Positions 16,100 to 23,688 of a stretch of 64,000 nucleotides of DNA are shown here, one piece after another. Position 1 is the first letter of the stretch. Each line of letters opens with the position of its first letter. Made by a program: the position numbers and the translations under genes. Origin of the DNA: an uncultured Oscillospiraceae bacterium (GTDB lineage: Bacteria; Bacillota; Clostridia; Oscillospirales; Oscillospiraceae); assembly GCA_934573935.1 (NCBI GenBank), contig CAKTMO010000007.1, positions 6,676 to 70,675 on the forward strand, read 5' to 3'. The notes beneath the pieces were generated by a model. It searched no databases. It was given only the letters and a program-made list of their open reading frames with translations, and was not told the origin of the DNA.

Positions 16100-17437
16100 A
16101 TGAAAAAATGCATTGTATTAGCCTCTATGCTGCTGGCTATGGCGCTATCGCTGAGCGGCTGCCACAGGCATGTATCCACCGCCCCCGCCACCTGCACGGA
16201 ACCGGAGGTGTGCGCCGAATGCGGCAAGGTGATGACGGCGGCGCTGGGCCATGAGCCTGGGCCGGAGGCCACCTGCGCCGCGCCCCAGACCTGCCTGCGC
16301 TGCGGCATTGAACTGTCGCCCCAGCTGAGCCATACCTCCGCCGGTCCTGCCACCTGCACGGAAGCCGAGGTCTGCGCCGTGTGCGGCGTGGTCATCCGCC
16401 CCGCACCGGGCCACACGGTGGGTGAGGACGGCGTGTGTACCGCCTGCGGACAGCAGGTCGTTCCCGCAGGACAGAAGTACATCCCCCCCGGCAAGGGCAG
16501 CGCCGTCTCCTCCGACGATGCCGCCTCCGTGGTGCCGGAAACCGACAGCGGCCACTATCACAACGACATCGCCGCCTATTACGCCAACGCGGTGCTGGTG
16601 TGCGGCGACTACGGCGTGGAATACTTTGCCCCCGATCCCGCCGGCTCCAGCGGCTATGCCGACATCGTGAACCAGTTCGCCGCCAAATACCCCAACATCC
16701 ATGTCAGCTGCCTGATCACGCCCAAAAGCTGCGCCTATCATTCGCCGGAGGGCTATGACGATCCCCACGACCGCATCGCCGACTTCATCCGCGCCACCTA
16801 CGACATGATGGACAGCTCTGTCACCACCGTGGACTGCATGGGGCTGATGGATCAGCACGCGGACGAGTACCTGTTCTACCGTACCGACCACCACTGGACC
16901 AGCCTGGGGGCCTACTACGCCTCAGCGGCCTACTGTCAGGCCAACGGCATCACGCCCTACGGGCTGGACAGCTATGATACGGTGATCCGCACCGGTTACA
17001 CCGGCTCACTGTATATGTACGGCGACCATCCCGCTGAGCTGAAGGCCGCTCCGGACTACTCCGCGGCGCGGTTCCCCCATGTGGGCTATTCCTTGGTGTA
17101 CTACCGCGACGGCGTGTCGTATAACGGGCAGGCCGTCAACGGCGGCACCAACGAATACGCCGCCATGTTCCTGTGCGGCGACCAGCCCCTGACCGTGATC
17201 ACCACCGACAACAAGAACGGCAAGACCCTGCTGGTGTTCAAGGAATCCTACGGCAACGCCTTTGTCCCCTATATGATCGACTACTATGAGCGCATCGTGG
17301 TGGTGGACATCCGCGAGGAGGTGGGCAGCGTGGCGGACATCATCGCCCAATACGGCGTCACCGACGCGCTGATTTTGAACAACTATCAGGCGGTGGGCAG
17401 TCTGCAAAGCGGACTGGCGCGCCGCGCCCTCTCCTGA
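16100..17437 (+). CDS. DHHW-family lipoprotein with Cys-rich repeats
   Basis: 445 residues. Signal peptide with lipobox LSGC (Cys21). Residues about 25-125 hold three to four repeats of the form TCTEPEVCAECG ... LGH, ending CTACGQQV, each with CxxC(G) pairs that could bind zinc or form disulphides. A Ser/Pro/Gly linker follows, then a DHHW domain (about 155-445) with GDYGVEYFAP, the signature TDHHWTSLGAYYA, and a C-terminal KESYGNAFVPYMIDYYERIVVVD. DHHW proteins are SGNH/AlgX-related and are linked to cell-surface polymer modification in Clostridia. Expected on the outer face of the membrane. It is monocistronic. Confidence 0.87.
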   Translation: MKKCIVLASMLLAMALSLSGCHRHVSTAPATCTEPEVCAECGKVMTAALGHEPGPEATCAAPQTCLRCGIELSPQLSHTSAGPATCTEAEVCAVCGVVIRPAPGHTVGEDGVCTACGQQVVPAGQKYIPPGKGSAVSSDDAASVVPETDSGHYHNDIAAYYANAVLVCGDYGVEYFAPDPAGSSGYADIVNQFAAKYPNIHVSCLITPKSCAYHSPEGYDDPHDRIADFIRATYDMMDSSVTTVDCMGLMDQHADEYLFYRTDHHWTSLGAYYASAAYCQANGITPYGLDSYDTVIRTGYTGSLYMYGDHPAELKAAPDYSAARFPHVGYSLVYYRDGVSYNGQAVNGGTNEYAAMFLCGDQPLTVITTDNKNGKTLLVFKESYGNAFVPYMIDYYERIVVVDIREEVGSVADIIAQYGVTDALILNNYQAVGSLQSGLARRALS

Positions 17438-17446
17438 CCGAACCAC

Positions 17447-17482
17447 AAAAAATGACCTTCCCGATGGGAAGGTCATTTTTTT
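17447..17482. terminator. Bidirectional terminator
   Basis: Inverted repeat AATGACCTTCCC-GAT-GGGAAGGTCATT flanked by A- and T-tracts between two convergent genes. Confidence 0.9.
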
Positions 17483-17491
17483 GGAGCTTTC

Positions 17492-18715
17492 TCAAAACGC
17501 CCAGTTGCCGTCGCGGAAGATGGGAACAGTCTTGCCGTCGGCGCAGACGGCGTCGATGTTCATGTCCTGGGAACCGATCATGAAATCCTCGTGGATCATG
17601 GAGTCGTTGACGCCCAGCGCGCGGCACTCCGCCAAAGTCTTCTCGTGGAAGTTCTCGATGGTGTCGGCAAAGCCCATGCCCAGCGCCAGGTGGCAGGCGG
17701 CGTTCTCGTCAAACAGCGTGTTATAGAAGAGGATGCCGGACTTGCGGATGGGGGAATCATAGGGCACCAGAGCGCACTCGCCCAGATAGGCGCTGCCCTC
17801 ATCCATAGTGATGAGCTTGGTCAGCAGCTCGTTGTTCACCTCGGCGTGCCACTCCACAGCCTTGCCCTCGTGGAACCTGATCCAGAACTTGTCGATGAGC
17901 TGGCCCTGATAGCTGAGGGGCTTGGTGGCGTAGACGATGCCCTCCGCCTGGCCCCGCTTGGGGGAGATAAAGCACTCCTCGCTGGGGATGTTGGGGTTGA
18001 AGACGATGCCCTGCAGGCTCTTCTCGCTGCCGCCGCAGAAGCGGCCTTCGGGGATCATGCCCACGGTGAAGTCAGTGCCGGTGGCGCTGGTGTAGTGGAG
18101 CTTTTCGATATGCAGGCTGTTGAGGTAGGCACAGCGGTCGTGAAGATCCTTGTTGTGAGCCTCCCACGCGGCCACAGGGTCGTCATCCACACGGGAGGTG
18201 GTCAGAATATGCTGCCACAGCTGCTCCATAGCGGCGGCGGGCCGCAGTTCCGGAAACAGCTTCTTGGCCCACGCCTTGCCGGGGACGGCGGCGATACACC
18301 ACTGATACTTGTTCTCGATGGCGTCGCGGTAGGGCTTGGCGATGGGGTAGCGCTTCTGCTGGGCCTTGGCCATCTTCGTCTGGTCGATGCCCTTCAGGCC
18401 GTCGGGATCCTCGCTGATGAGATAGATGCGGCAGGGGATGGTATCCACATAGTGCTGCCAGCGGGCCTCCTCGTAGTTCTCCACTTTGCCCAGGGTGGTC
18501 AGGGTGCGGTAGCGGTAATGGATCTTCTGCAGGGGCTGGTAGTCCCAGTCCACCACCACCTTTTTGGCCTTGCATTTATAGCACTCCTCCACCAGCATCT
18601 TGACGAATTCCGGCTGGTCCAGGTCGGCCTCGATAAAGACCTCCTGACCAGGCTGGATGTTGACGCCGCAGCGGGCGATCAGGCGGGCATAGCTGCGCAA
18701 TACGGTTTTTTTCAT
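17492..18715 (-). CDS. M29 family aminopeptidase (AmpS / aminopeptidase T type)
   Basis: 407 residues, normal for cytosolic M29 peptidases. It begins MKKTVLRSYARLIARCGVNI; metal-site motifs include ISPKRGQAEG, DEGSAYLGECALV (ligand Glu), FYNTLFDENAACHLALG (Glu, His), and the C-terminal SMIHEDFMIGS (His-x-Asp). All six expected M29 ligands can be placed, unlike in the two shorter relatives at 5.7-7.9 kb. It removes N-terminal amino acids from peptides. It is a single gene with its own terminator. Confidence 0.93.
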   Translation of the reverse strand: MKKTVLRSYARLIARCGVNIQPGQEVFIEADLDQPEFVKMLVEECYKCKAKKVVVDWDYQPLQKIHYRYRTLTTLGKVENYEEARWQHYVDTIPCRIYLISEDPDGLKGIDQTKMAKAQQKRYPIAKPYRDAIENKYQWCIAAVPGKAWAKKLFPELRPAAAMEQLWQHILTTSRVDDDPVAAWEAHNKDLHDRCAYLNSLHIEKLHYTSATGTDFTVGMIPEGRFCGGSEKSLQGIVFNPNIPSEECFISPKRGQAEGIVYATKPLSYQGQLIDKFWIRFHEGKAVEWHAEVNNELLTKLITMDEGSAYLGECALVPYDSPIRKSGILFYNTLFDENAACHLALGMGFADTIENFHEKTLAECRALGVNDSMIHEDFMIGSQDMNIDAVCADGKTVPIFRDGNWAF

Positions 18716-18800
18716 CGGTAGTCGCTCCTTTTTGAGAATATTCTATCATGGATAGTATAACACCGCGGCAGCCGTTTGAAAAGCGGCGGCGGAAATTTTT

Positions 18801-20144
18801 TCATAGACCGGACGCCAGCTCCGCGATCCGCGTCCACAGCACGGGGCCTACCGCGCCGCTCTGGTCGATGCCCTGCTGCCGCTGAAGGGCCAGCACCGCA
18901 CGCTGGGTGGCGGGGCCGAAGATGCCGTCCACCTCCACCGTGGGAATGGCGGGATCCCGTGCGGCGATGGTGCGGATATTCCGCTGCAGCTGCCGGACGG
19001 AGCGCCCCTCGTCCCCCAGAGCCAGAAAGCGGCCTGGGTACACCTGCTCGATAAAATTCTGATAGTCCTGGGGCAGATCCCGCAGGATCTGGTCGTACAC
19101 GTTCAGCATGCGGTTCCAGGTGTCGCGGCCCACGATGCCGTCCACCGTCAGGCCATAGGCATTCTGGAAGGCATACACCGCGTCGCGGGTGGCGTCGTCA
19201 AAGGTGCCGGTGATGGCGATCTGGGGCAGCTCCGGCAGGAAAAAGCCCAGAAAGGCCAGATAATACTGCACCGTGCTGACCGCCACGCCGGTGTCGCCGT
19301 AGCGCAGCACCTCCAGAAAGGCGGGCTGTATCTCCGTCAGGGTCAGCCCCTCGCTGGCCAGCTCCGAGAGCTGCTTGACCCCTGTCCAGACCTCCTTGAT
19401 CTTATACCAGGTGGCCTTGCCCACAATGCCGTCGGTGTCCAGATTGAACACCCGCTGGAATTCCCGCACCGCGTCCTCCGTGCTGCGGTCATAGTCGTTG
19501 GACACCGGCGAGATAGCGGGTATCCCGGGATAGTTCTCACGGATGCGGTTGAGCTGCTGCTGAATGGTGCGGACGCTCTGACCATAGGAGCCCCGTTCCA
19601 GTGGGCGGCCCGGGTAAGAGGGGATATTGTCCCCCACCGGCGCGTCAAAGACGATGTTGATATCGTCGCCATAGTAGTATTGCAGGATCTCGTAGGGAAT
19701 ATAGCCCGCCTCCGCCAGATCCACGCTGCCCCATTGGCTCAGGCCGTTGCAGCGGGTGCGGTTGCCGTCGCAGAAGGCGGCGAACAGCGGCTCCACGTTG
19801 CCCTGGCGCACGATGTAGTTGTTGAAGATGTCGTCTACGATGCGGCTGATGTTTTCAAACACGTTGCCGCCGGAGACATAGGCCTGATCCCGCTGGGTGG
19901 TGCTGGTGATATCAAAGTCGTAGCCGCGGCTGCGGTAATACTCCGTATAGATCCGGTTCAGCGCAAAGGAGATCTGGGCCAGAATGTTGGCCCGCAGGGC
20001 CGCCTCCGGCCAGGTGGGGTACAGCTCGTGGGAGGCCACGTTCTTGATGTAGCTGGTGAAGGGGACCGTCACGTTGGGGGCGGGGCTGTCGGGCAGGCCC
20101 AGATGGACGGTGATATTGGTGGGGACCACCGGATAGGTCGGCAT
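18801..20144 (-). CDS. SpoIID-like protein with three peptidoglycan-binding domains
   Basis: 447 residues. The N-terminal ~170 resemble the SpoIID/LytB domain: ALRANILAQISFALNRIYTEY and CNGLSQWGSVDLAEAGYIPYEILQYYYG (the latter cited by its ends CNGLSQWG and EILQYYYG). Three PG_binding_1 repeats follow (about 180-262, 285-350, 375-445), each with the FQ...L..DGI.G..TW pattern. There is no signal peptide, which suits a protein made in the mother cell or exported by another route during sporulation. It sits 16 bases behind a small Ig-like protein gene on the same strand. Expected role: spore cortex or septal peptidoglycan remodelling. Confidence 0.82.
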   Translation of the reverse strand: MPTYPVVPTNITVHLGLPDSPAPNVTVPFTSYIKNVASHELYPTWPEAALRANILAQISFALNRIYTEYYRSRGYDFDITSTTQRDQAYVSGGNVFENISRIVDDIFNNYIVRQGNVEPLFAAFCDGNRTRCNGLSQWGSVDLAEAGYIPYEILQYYYGDDINIVFDAPVGDNIPSYPGRPLERGSYGQSVRTIQQQLNRIRENYPGIPAISPVSNDYDRSTEDAVREFQRVFNLDTDGIVGKATWYKIKEVWTGVKQLSELASEGLTLTEIQPAFLEVLRYGDTGVAVSTVQYYLAFLGFFLPELPQIAITGTFDDATRDAVYAFQNAYGLTVDGIVGRDTWNRMLNVYDQILRDLPQDYQNFIEQVYPGRFLALGDEGRSVRQLQRNIRTIAARDPAIPTVEVDGIFGPATQRAVLALQRQQGIDQSGAVGPVLWTRIAELASGL

Positions 20145-20160
20145 AGGCTCCCCTCCTTCC

Positions 20161-20547
20161 CTATCGGGTCGCCGGCGTCAGCAGCACCGGCAGGATGGTT
20201 TTGGTGCCGATGAAAACGTCCACCGGCAGGTCGGTGACCGTTTCATAGCTGGGATGGCTCACCGACACCACGTAGTTGGTCACGCTCTCGGCGGCGGTGC
20301 TGGGGCTCTGGGATTCATAAAAGGGCTTTGCCGGCAGGATGAAGCCGTCGGCGATGCCGCTGCTGTCGGTGCGGCGGCGGTACAGCGGCACGCGGCCGCC
20401 GCCCAGCATTACCGCCACCTCCACCAGCGCCCGATTCACCGGAAAGGCGCCCAGCGCCGTGGAGACCTGCACCCGCAGGGTGCCACGCTCCGGATTGCCG
20501 TCCAGAAAGGGCTGCAGCTGCTGTAGGGAAAAATCCTGATTTGCCAT
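20161..20547 (-). CDS. Carboxypeptidase-regulatory-like (beta-sandwich) protein
   Basis: 128 residues. The central region (GTLRVQVSTALGAFPVNRALVEV ... TDSSGIADGFILPA, then TNYVVSVSHPSYETVTDLPVDV) is a single carboxypeptidase-D regulatory-like fold. It has no catalytic domain and no signal peptide. It is immediately upstream of, and presumably co-translated with, the SpoIID-PGBD protein, so a structural partner in spore coat or cortex is a reasonable inference. Confidence 0.75.
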   Translation of the reverse strand: MANQDFSLQQLQPFLDGNPERGTLRVQVSTALGAFPVNRALVEVAVMLGGGRVPLYRRRTDSSGIADGFILPAKPFYESQSPSTAAESVTNYVVSVSHPSYETVTDLPVDVFIGTKTILPVLLTPATR

Positions 20548-20639
20548 GGATATGTCCTCCTATAAACGGCGGCGGAGGGCCGCCGTGGATCATGGTTCCT
20601 TCCATTGTATGAAAATGGGCGCTTTGGGGTGAAAATCCC

Positions 20640-20668
20640 TTGACAAACCGCGGCAAAGTGGGTACAAT
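20640..20668 (+). promoter_or_regulatory. Promoter of the leuS transcript
   Basis: TTGACA (20640-20645), 17-nt spacer, TACAAT (20663-20668), directly before the T-box leader. Confidence 0.85.
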
Positions 20669-20679
20669 GTGAGCAATGT

Positions 20680-20950
20680 TTTTGTCATAGAAACAGGCAA
20701 TGATGGGAAAAAAGCGCAGTAATGCCTGACGGAAGAGAGCCGGCGGTCTGGTGTGAGCCGGTGCGGGTACTGCGTGATACTGGCCCCTGAGCCTTCCGTC
20801 TGAACAGGGCGGAACGGCCGCGCCCCGTTACAGGCGCTTCCCCTTGCACGCAAGGGGGACTGAGCGCCGCGCGGGTGACCGGCGGCGGAATCAGGGTGGT
20901 AACACGTTTTCACGTCCCTGACTTCTTCGGAAGTCGGGGACTTTTTATTG
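20680..20950 (+). ncRNA. T-box leader (tRNA-Leu responsive) with terminator
   Basis: Roughly 270-nt leader between promoter and leuS. The T-box core AGGGTGGTAACACG (20893-20906) diverges from the usual AGGGTGGNACCGCG at two positions. Its TGGT bulge would pair with a tRNA ending A-CCA, as in tRNA-Leu. Candidate CUG specifier codons lie at 20770-20772 and 20780-20782, within GTACTGCG and GATACTGG. The intrinsic terminator (20914-20941, arms GTCCCTGACTT / AAGTCGGGGAC) is followed by CTTTTTATT. Uncharged tRNA-Leu would stabilise the antiterminator and turn leuS on. Confidence 0.88.
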
Positions 20951-20984
20951 TACCAAAACAAATTCAGATAGAAGGAGAAACAGC

Positions 20985-23495
20985 ATGAATTACGATTTTG
21001 CGGCCATTGAAAAGAAATGGCAGGAAAACTGGGAGAAGACCAAGCCCTACCGCGCCGTTACCGGCGACACGACACGGAAAAAGTTCTACGGTCTGATCGA
21101 GTTCCCCTACCCCTCTGCCCAGGGTCTGCATGTGGGCCATCCCCGCCCCTTTACGGCCATTGATATCGTGACCCGCAAAAAGCGGATGGAGGGCTATAAC
21201 GTCCTGTTCCCCATCGGCTACGACGCATTCGGCCTGCCTACGGAGAACTTCGCCATCAAGAATCATATCCATCCCGCCATCGTCACCCACGACAACATCG
21301 CCAACTTTACCCGCCAGCTGAAGATGCTGGGCTACGGCTTTGACTGGGACCGCTGCGTCAACACCTCCGATCCGGAGTATTACAAGTGGACCCAGTGGAT
21401 CTTCCTGCAGCTGTTCAAGCACGACATGGCCTATAAGGCCACCATGGCCGTCAACTGGTGCACCAGCTGCAAGGTGGTGCTGGCCAACGAAGAGGTCGTC
21501 AACGGCGTGTGCGAGCGCTGCGGCGGCGAGGTGGTGCAGAAGGAAAAGAGCCAGTGGATGCTGCGCATCACCAAATATGCCCAGCGGCTGATCGACGATC
21601 TTGACGATCTGGACTATATCGAGCGCGTCAAGACCCAGCAGAAGAACTGGATCGGCCGCTCTACCGGTGCGGAGATCACCTTTAAGACCAACATGGGCGA
21701 GGATGTGACCGTGTATACCACCCGCGCCGATACGCTGTTCGGCACCACCTATATGGTCATCTCCCCTGAGCATCCCCTGCTGAAGAAATGGCTGCCTCAG
21801 ATCGCCAACCGCGCCCAGGTGGAGGCCTATCAGGCCGAGGCCGCCCGCAAATCCGACTTTGAGCGCGGCGAGCTGAACAAGGACAAGACCGGCGTTCGGC
21901 TGGAGGGCGTGGAGGTCATCAATCCCGTCACCCACAAGCCCCTGCCCATGTTCGTGTCCGACTACGTGCTGATGGGCTACGGCACCGGCATCGTCATGGG
22001 CGTGCCCGGCCACGACCAGCGCGACTGGGAATTCGCCACCAAGTTCGGTCTGCCCATCATCGAAGTGGTGGCCGGCGGCGACGTGACCAAGGAGGCCTTT
22101 GTGGCCAAGGACGACAGCGCCGTGATGGTGAACTCAGGCTTCCTGAACGGCATGACTGTCCGCGAGGCCATCCCCGCCATGAAGAAATACGTGGTGGAAC
22201 AGGGCTTCGGCCATGAAAAGGTCAACTACAAGCTCCGCGACTGGGTGTTCTCCCGCCAGCGTTACTGGGGCGAGCCCATCCCCCTGGTGAACTGCGAAAA
22301 GTGCGGCTGGGTGCCGCTGCCGGAGGATCAACTGCCGCTGGTGCTGCCGGAGGTGGAGGCCTATGAGCCCACCGATGACGGCGAAAGCCCCCTGGCCCGC
22401 ATGACCGACTGGGTCAACACCACCTGCCCCTGCTGCGGCGGCCCCGCCAAGCGCGAGACCGACACCATGCCCAACTGGGCCGGTTCCAGCTGGTACTTCC
22501 TGCGGTATATGGATCCCCACAACAAGAACGAGCTGGTGTCCAAGGAGGCCGAGGAATACTGGGGCCCCGTGGACTGGTACAACGGCGGCATGGAGCACAC
22601 CACGCTGCACCTGCTGTACTCCCGCTTCTGGCATAAGTTCCTGTACGACATCGGCGTGGTCCACACCAAGGAGCCCTATGCCAAGCGCACCAGCCACGGC
22701 ATGATCCTGGGCGAGAACCCCTACTACGTGGGCAACGCCAAGACCGAGGCCGAAAAGGAGGAGCTGATCCGCCTGCACGGCAATCTGGCCCTGCGGCCCT
22801 CTGTGAAGATGTCCAAGTCTCTGGGCAACGTGGTGAACCCCGACGATGTAGTGAAGGAGTTCGGCGCCGACACCCTGCGCCTGTATATCATGTTCATCGG
22901 CGACTTTGAGAAGACCGCCACCTGGTCCACCAACGCCGTCCGCGGCTGCAAGAAGTTCCTGGACCGCTGCTGGAATCTGATGGACATGGCCGAGGATAAC
23001 GACCAGATCTCCGCCAAGAACGAGTCCATCATCCACAAGACCATCAAAAAGGTCACCAGCGATATCGACGAACTGAAGATGAATACCGCCATCGCCGCCC
23101 TGATGGCGCTGGTGAACGCCTTCTACAGCAACGGTCTGACCAAGGGCGACCTGTCCATGCTGATGCTGATGCTGTCCCCCTTCGCCCCCCACATGGTGGA
23201 GGAGATGTGGGAGCTGACCGGCTTTGCCGCCAAGAGCGGCAAGATGGCCATGCAGATGGATTGGCCCGCCTACGACGAGGCCAAGACCATCGACGCCAAC
23301 GTGGAGATGGCCGTACAGGTCAACGGCAAGCTGAAGGGCACCGTCAACGTTCCCGTGGACAGCGATGAGGCCGCCGTCATGGAGGCCGTCAAGGCCGTGG
23401 AAAAGGTGCAGAAGGCCACCGAGGGCATGAGCATCGTCAAGACCATTCTGGTAAAGAACAAGCTCATCAACCTGATCGTAAAGCCCGCCAAGTAA
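20985..23495 (+). CDS. leuS: Leucyl-tRNA synthetase
   Basis: 836-residue class Ia synthetase. HIGH motif as HVGH in GLHVGHPRPFT, editing domain CP1 with Zn-type pairs WCTSCK...CERCGG, a second Cys cluster CEKCGW...CPCCGG, the leucine-specific AGSSWYFLRYMDP, and KMSKS in VKMSKSLGNVVNPDD. The anticodon-binding and C-terminal domains are complete. It charges tRNA-Leu in the cytosol. Expression is under the T-box just upstream, and a terminator follows. Confidence 0.97.
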   Translation: MNYDFAAIEKKWQENWEKTKPYRAVTGDTTRKKFYGLIEFPYPSAQGLHVGHPRPFTAIDIVTRKKRMEGYNVLFPIGYDAFGLPTENFAIKNHIHPAIVTHDNIANFTRQLKMLGYGFDWDRCVNTSDPEYYKWTQWIFLQLFKHDMAYKATMAVNWCTSCKVVLANEEVVNGVCERCGGEVVQKEKSQWMLRITKYAQRLIDDLDDLDYIERVKTQQKNWIGRSTGAEITFKTNMGEDVTVYTTRADTLFGTTYMVISPEHPLLKKWLPQIANRAQVEAYQAEAARKSDFERGELNKDKTGVRLEGVEVINPVTHKPLPMFVSDYVLMGYGTGIVMGVPGHDQRDWEFATKFGLPIIEVVAGGDVTKEAFVAKDDSAVMVNSGFLNGMTVREAIPAMKKYVVEQGFGHEKVNYKLRDWVFSRQRYWGEPIPLVNCEKCGWVPLPEDQLPLVLPEVEAYEPTDDGESPLARMTDWVNTTCPCCGGPAKRETDTMPNWAGSSWYFLRYMDPHNKNELVSKEAEEYWGPVDWYNGGMEHTTLHLLYSRFWHKFLYDIGVVHTKEPYAKRTSHGMILGENPYYVGNAKTEAEKEELIRLHGNLALRPSVKMSKSLGNVVNPDDVVKEFGADTLRLYIMFIGDFEKTATWSTNAVRGCKKFLDRCWNLMDMAEDNDQISAKNESIIHKTIKKVTSDIDELKMNTAIAALMALVNAFYSNGLTKGDLSMLMLMLSPFAPHMVEEMWELTGFAAKSGKMAMQMDWPAYDEAKTIDANVEMAVQVNGKLKGTVNVPVDSDEAAVMEAVKAVEKVQKATEGMSIVKTILVKNKLINLIVKPAK

Positions 23496-23511
23496 GAAAC
23501 CAGACAAAAGA

Positions 23512-23542
23512 GAGGCGCCGCGGAATTTCCGCGGCGCCTTTT
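23512..23542 (+). terminator. leuS terminator
   Basis: Stem AGGCGCCGCGGAA / TTCCGCGGCGCCT followed by TTTTCT. Confidence 0.85.
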
Positions 23543-23585
23543 CTGAAAAGCAGGAAAATTTTCAAATGGAGGATACGGGAATATA

Positions 23586-23624
23586 AAAAGCTCCCCTATG
23601 CAGGAAACTGCATAGGGGAGCTTT
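23586..23624 (-). terminator. ygfK terminator
   Basis: Stem AAGCTCCCCTATGCAG / CTGCATAGGGGAGCTT. On the minus strand it is followed by TTTTTATAT, so it ends the ygfK transcript; on the plus strand the tail is weaker. Confidence 0.8.
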
Positions 23625-23688
23625 GCTTAGTGCCGGCTTTTATGAGCGCGGCTTACTTTACCGATAGTCTGGTGTAATCGTTGCCAGC

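Noticed and set aside
17492..18715. Whether the third M29 gene belongs to the 1.8-13.7 kb system
   Set aside because: It is on the other strand, 4 kb away, with its own terminator and high G+C; it looks like a general cellular aminopeptidase.
22134..23507. Long minus-strand frame opposite leuS, and plus-strand frames opposite ygfK and ssnA
   Set aside because: Low-complexity Gly/Ala/Val/His/Leu translations produced by codon bias on the other strand; no motif, RBS or terminator supports them.
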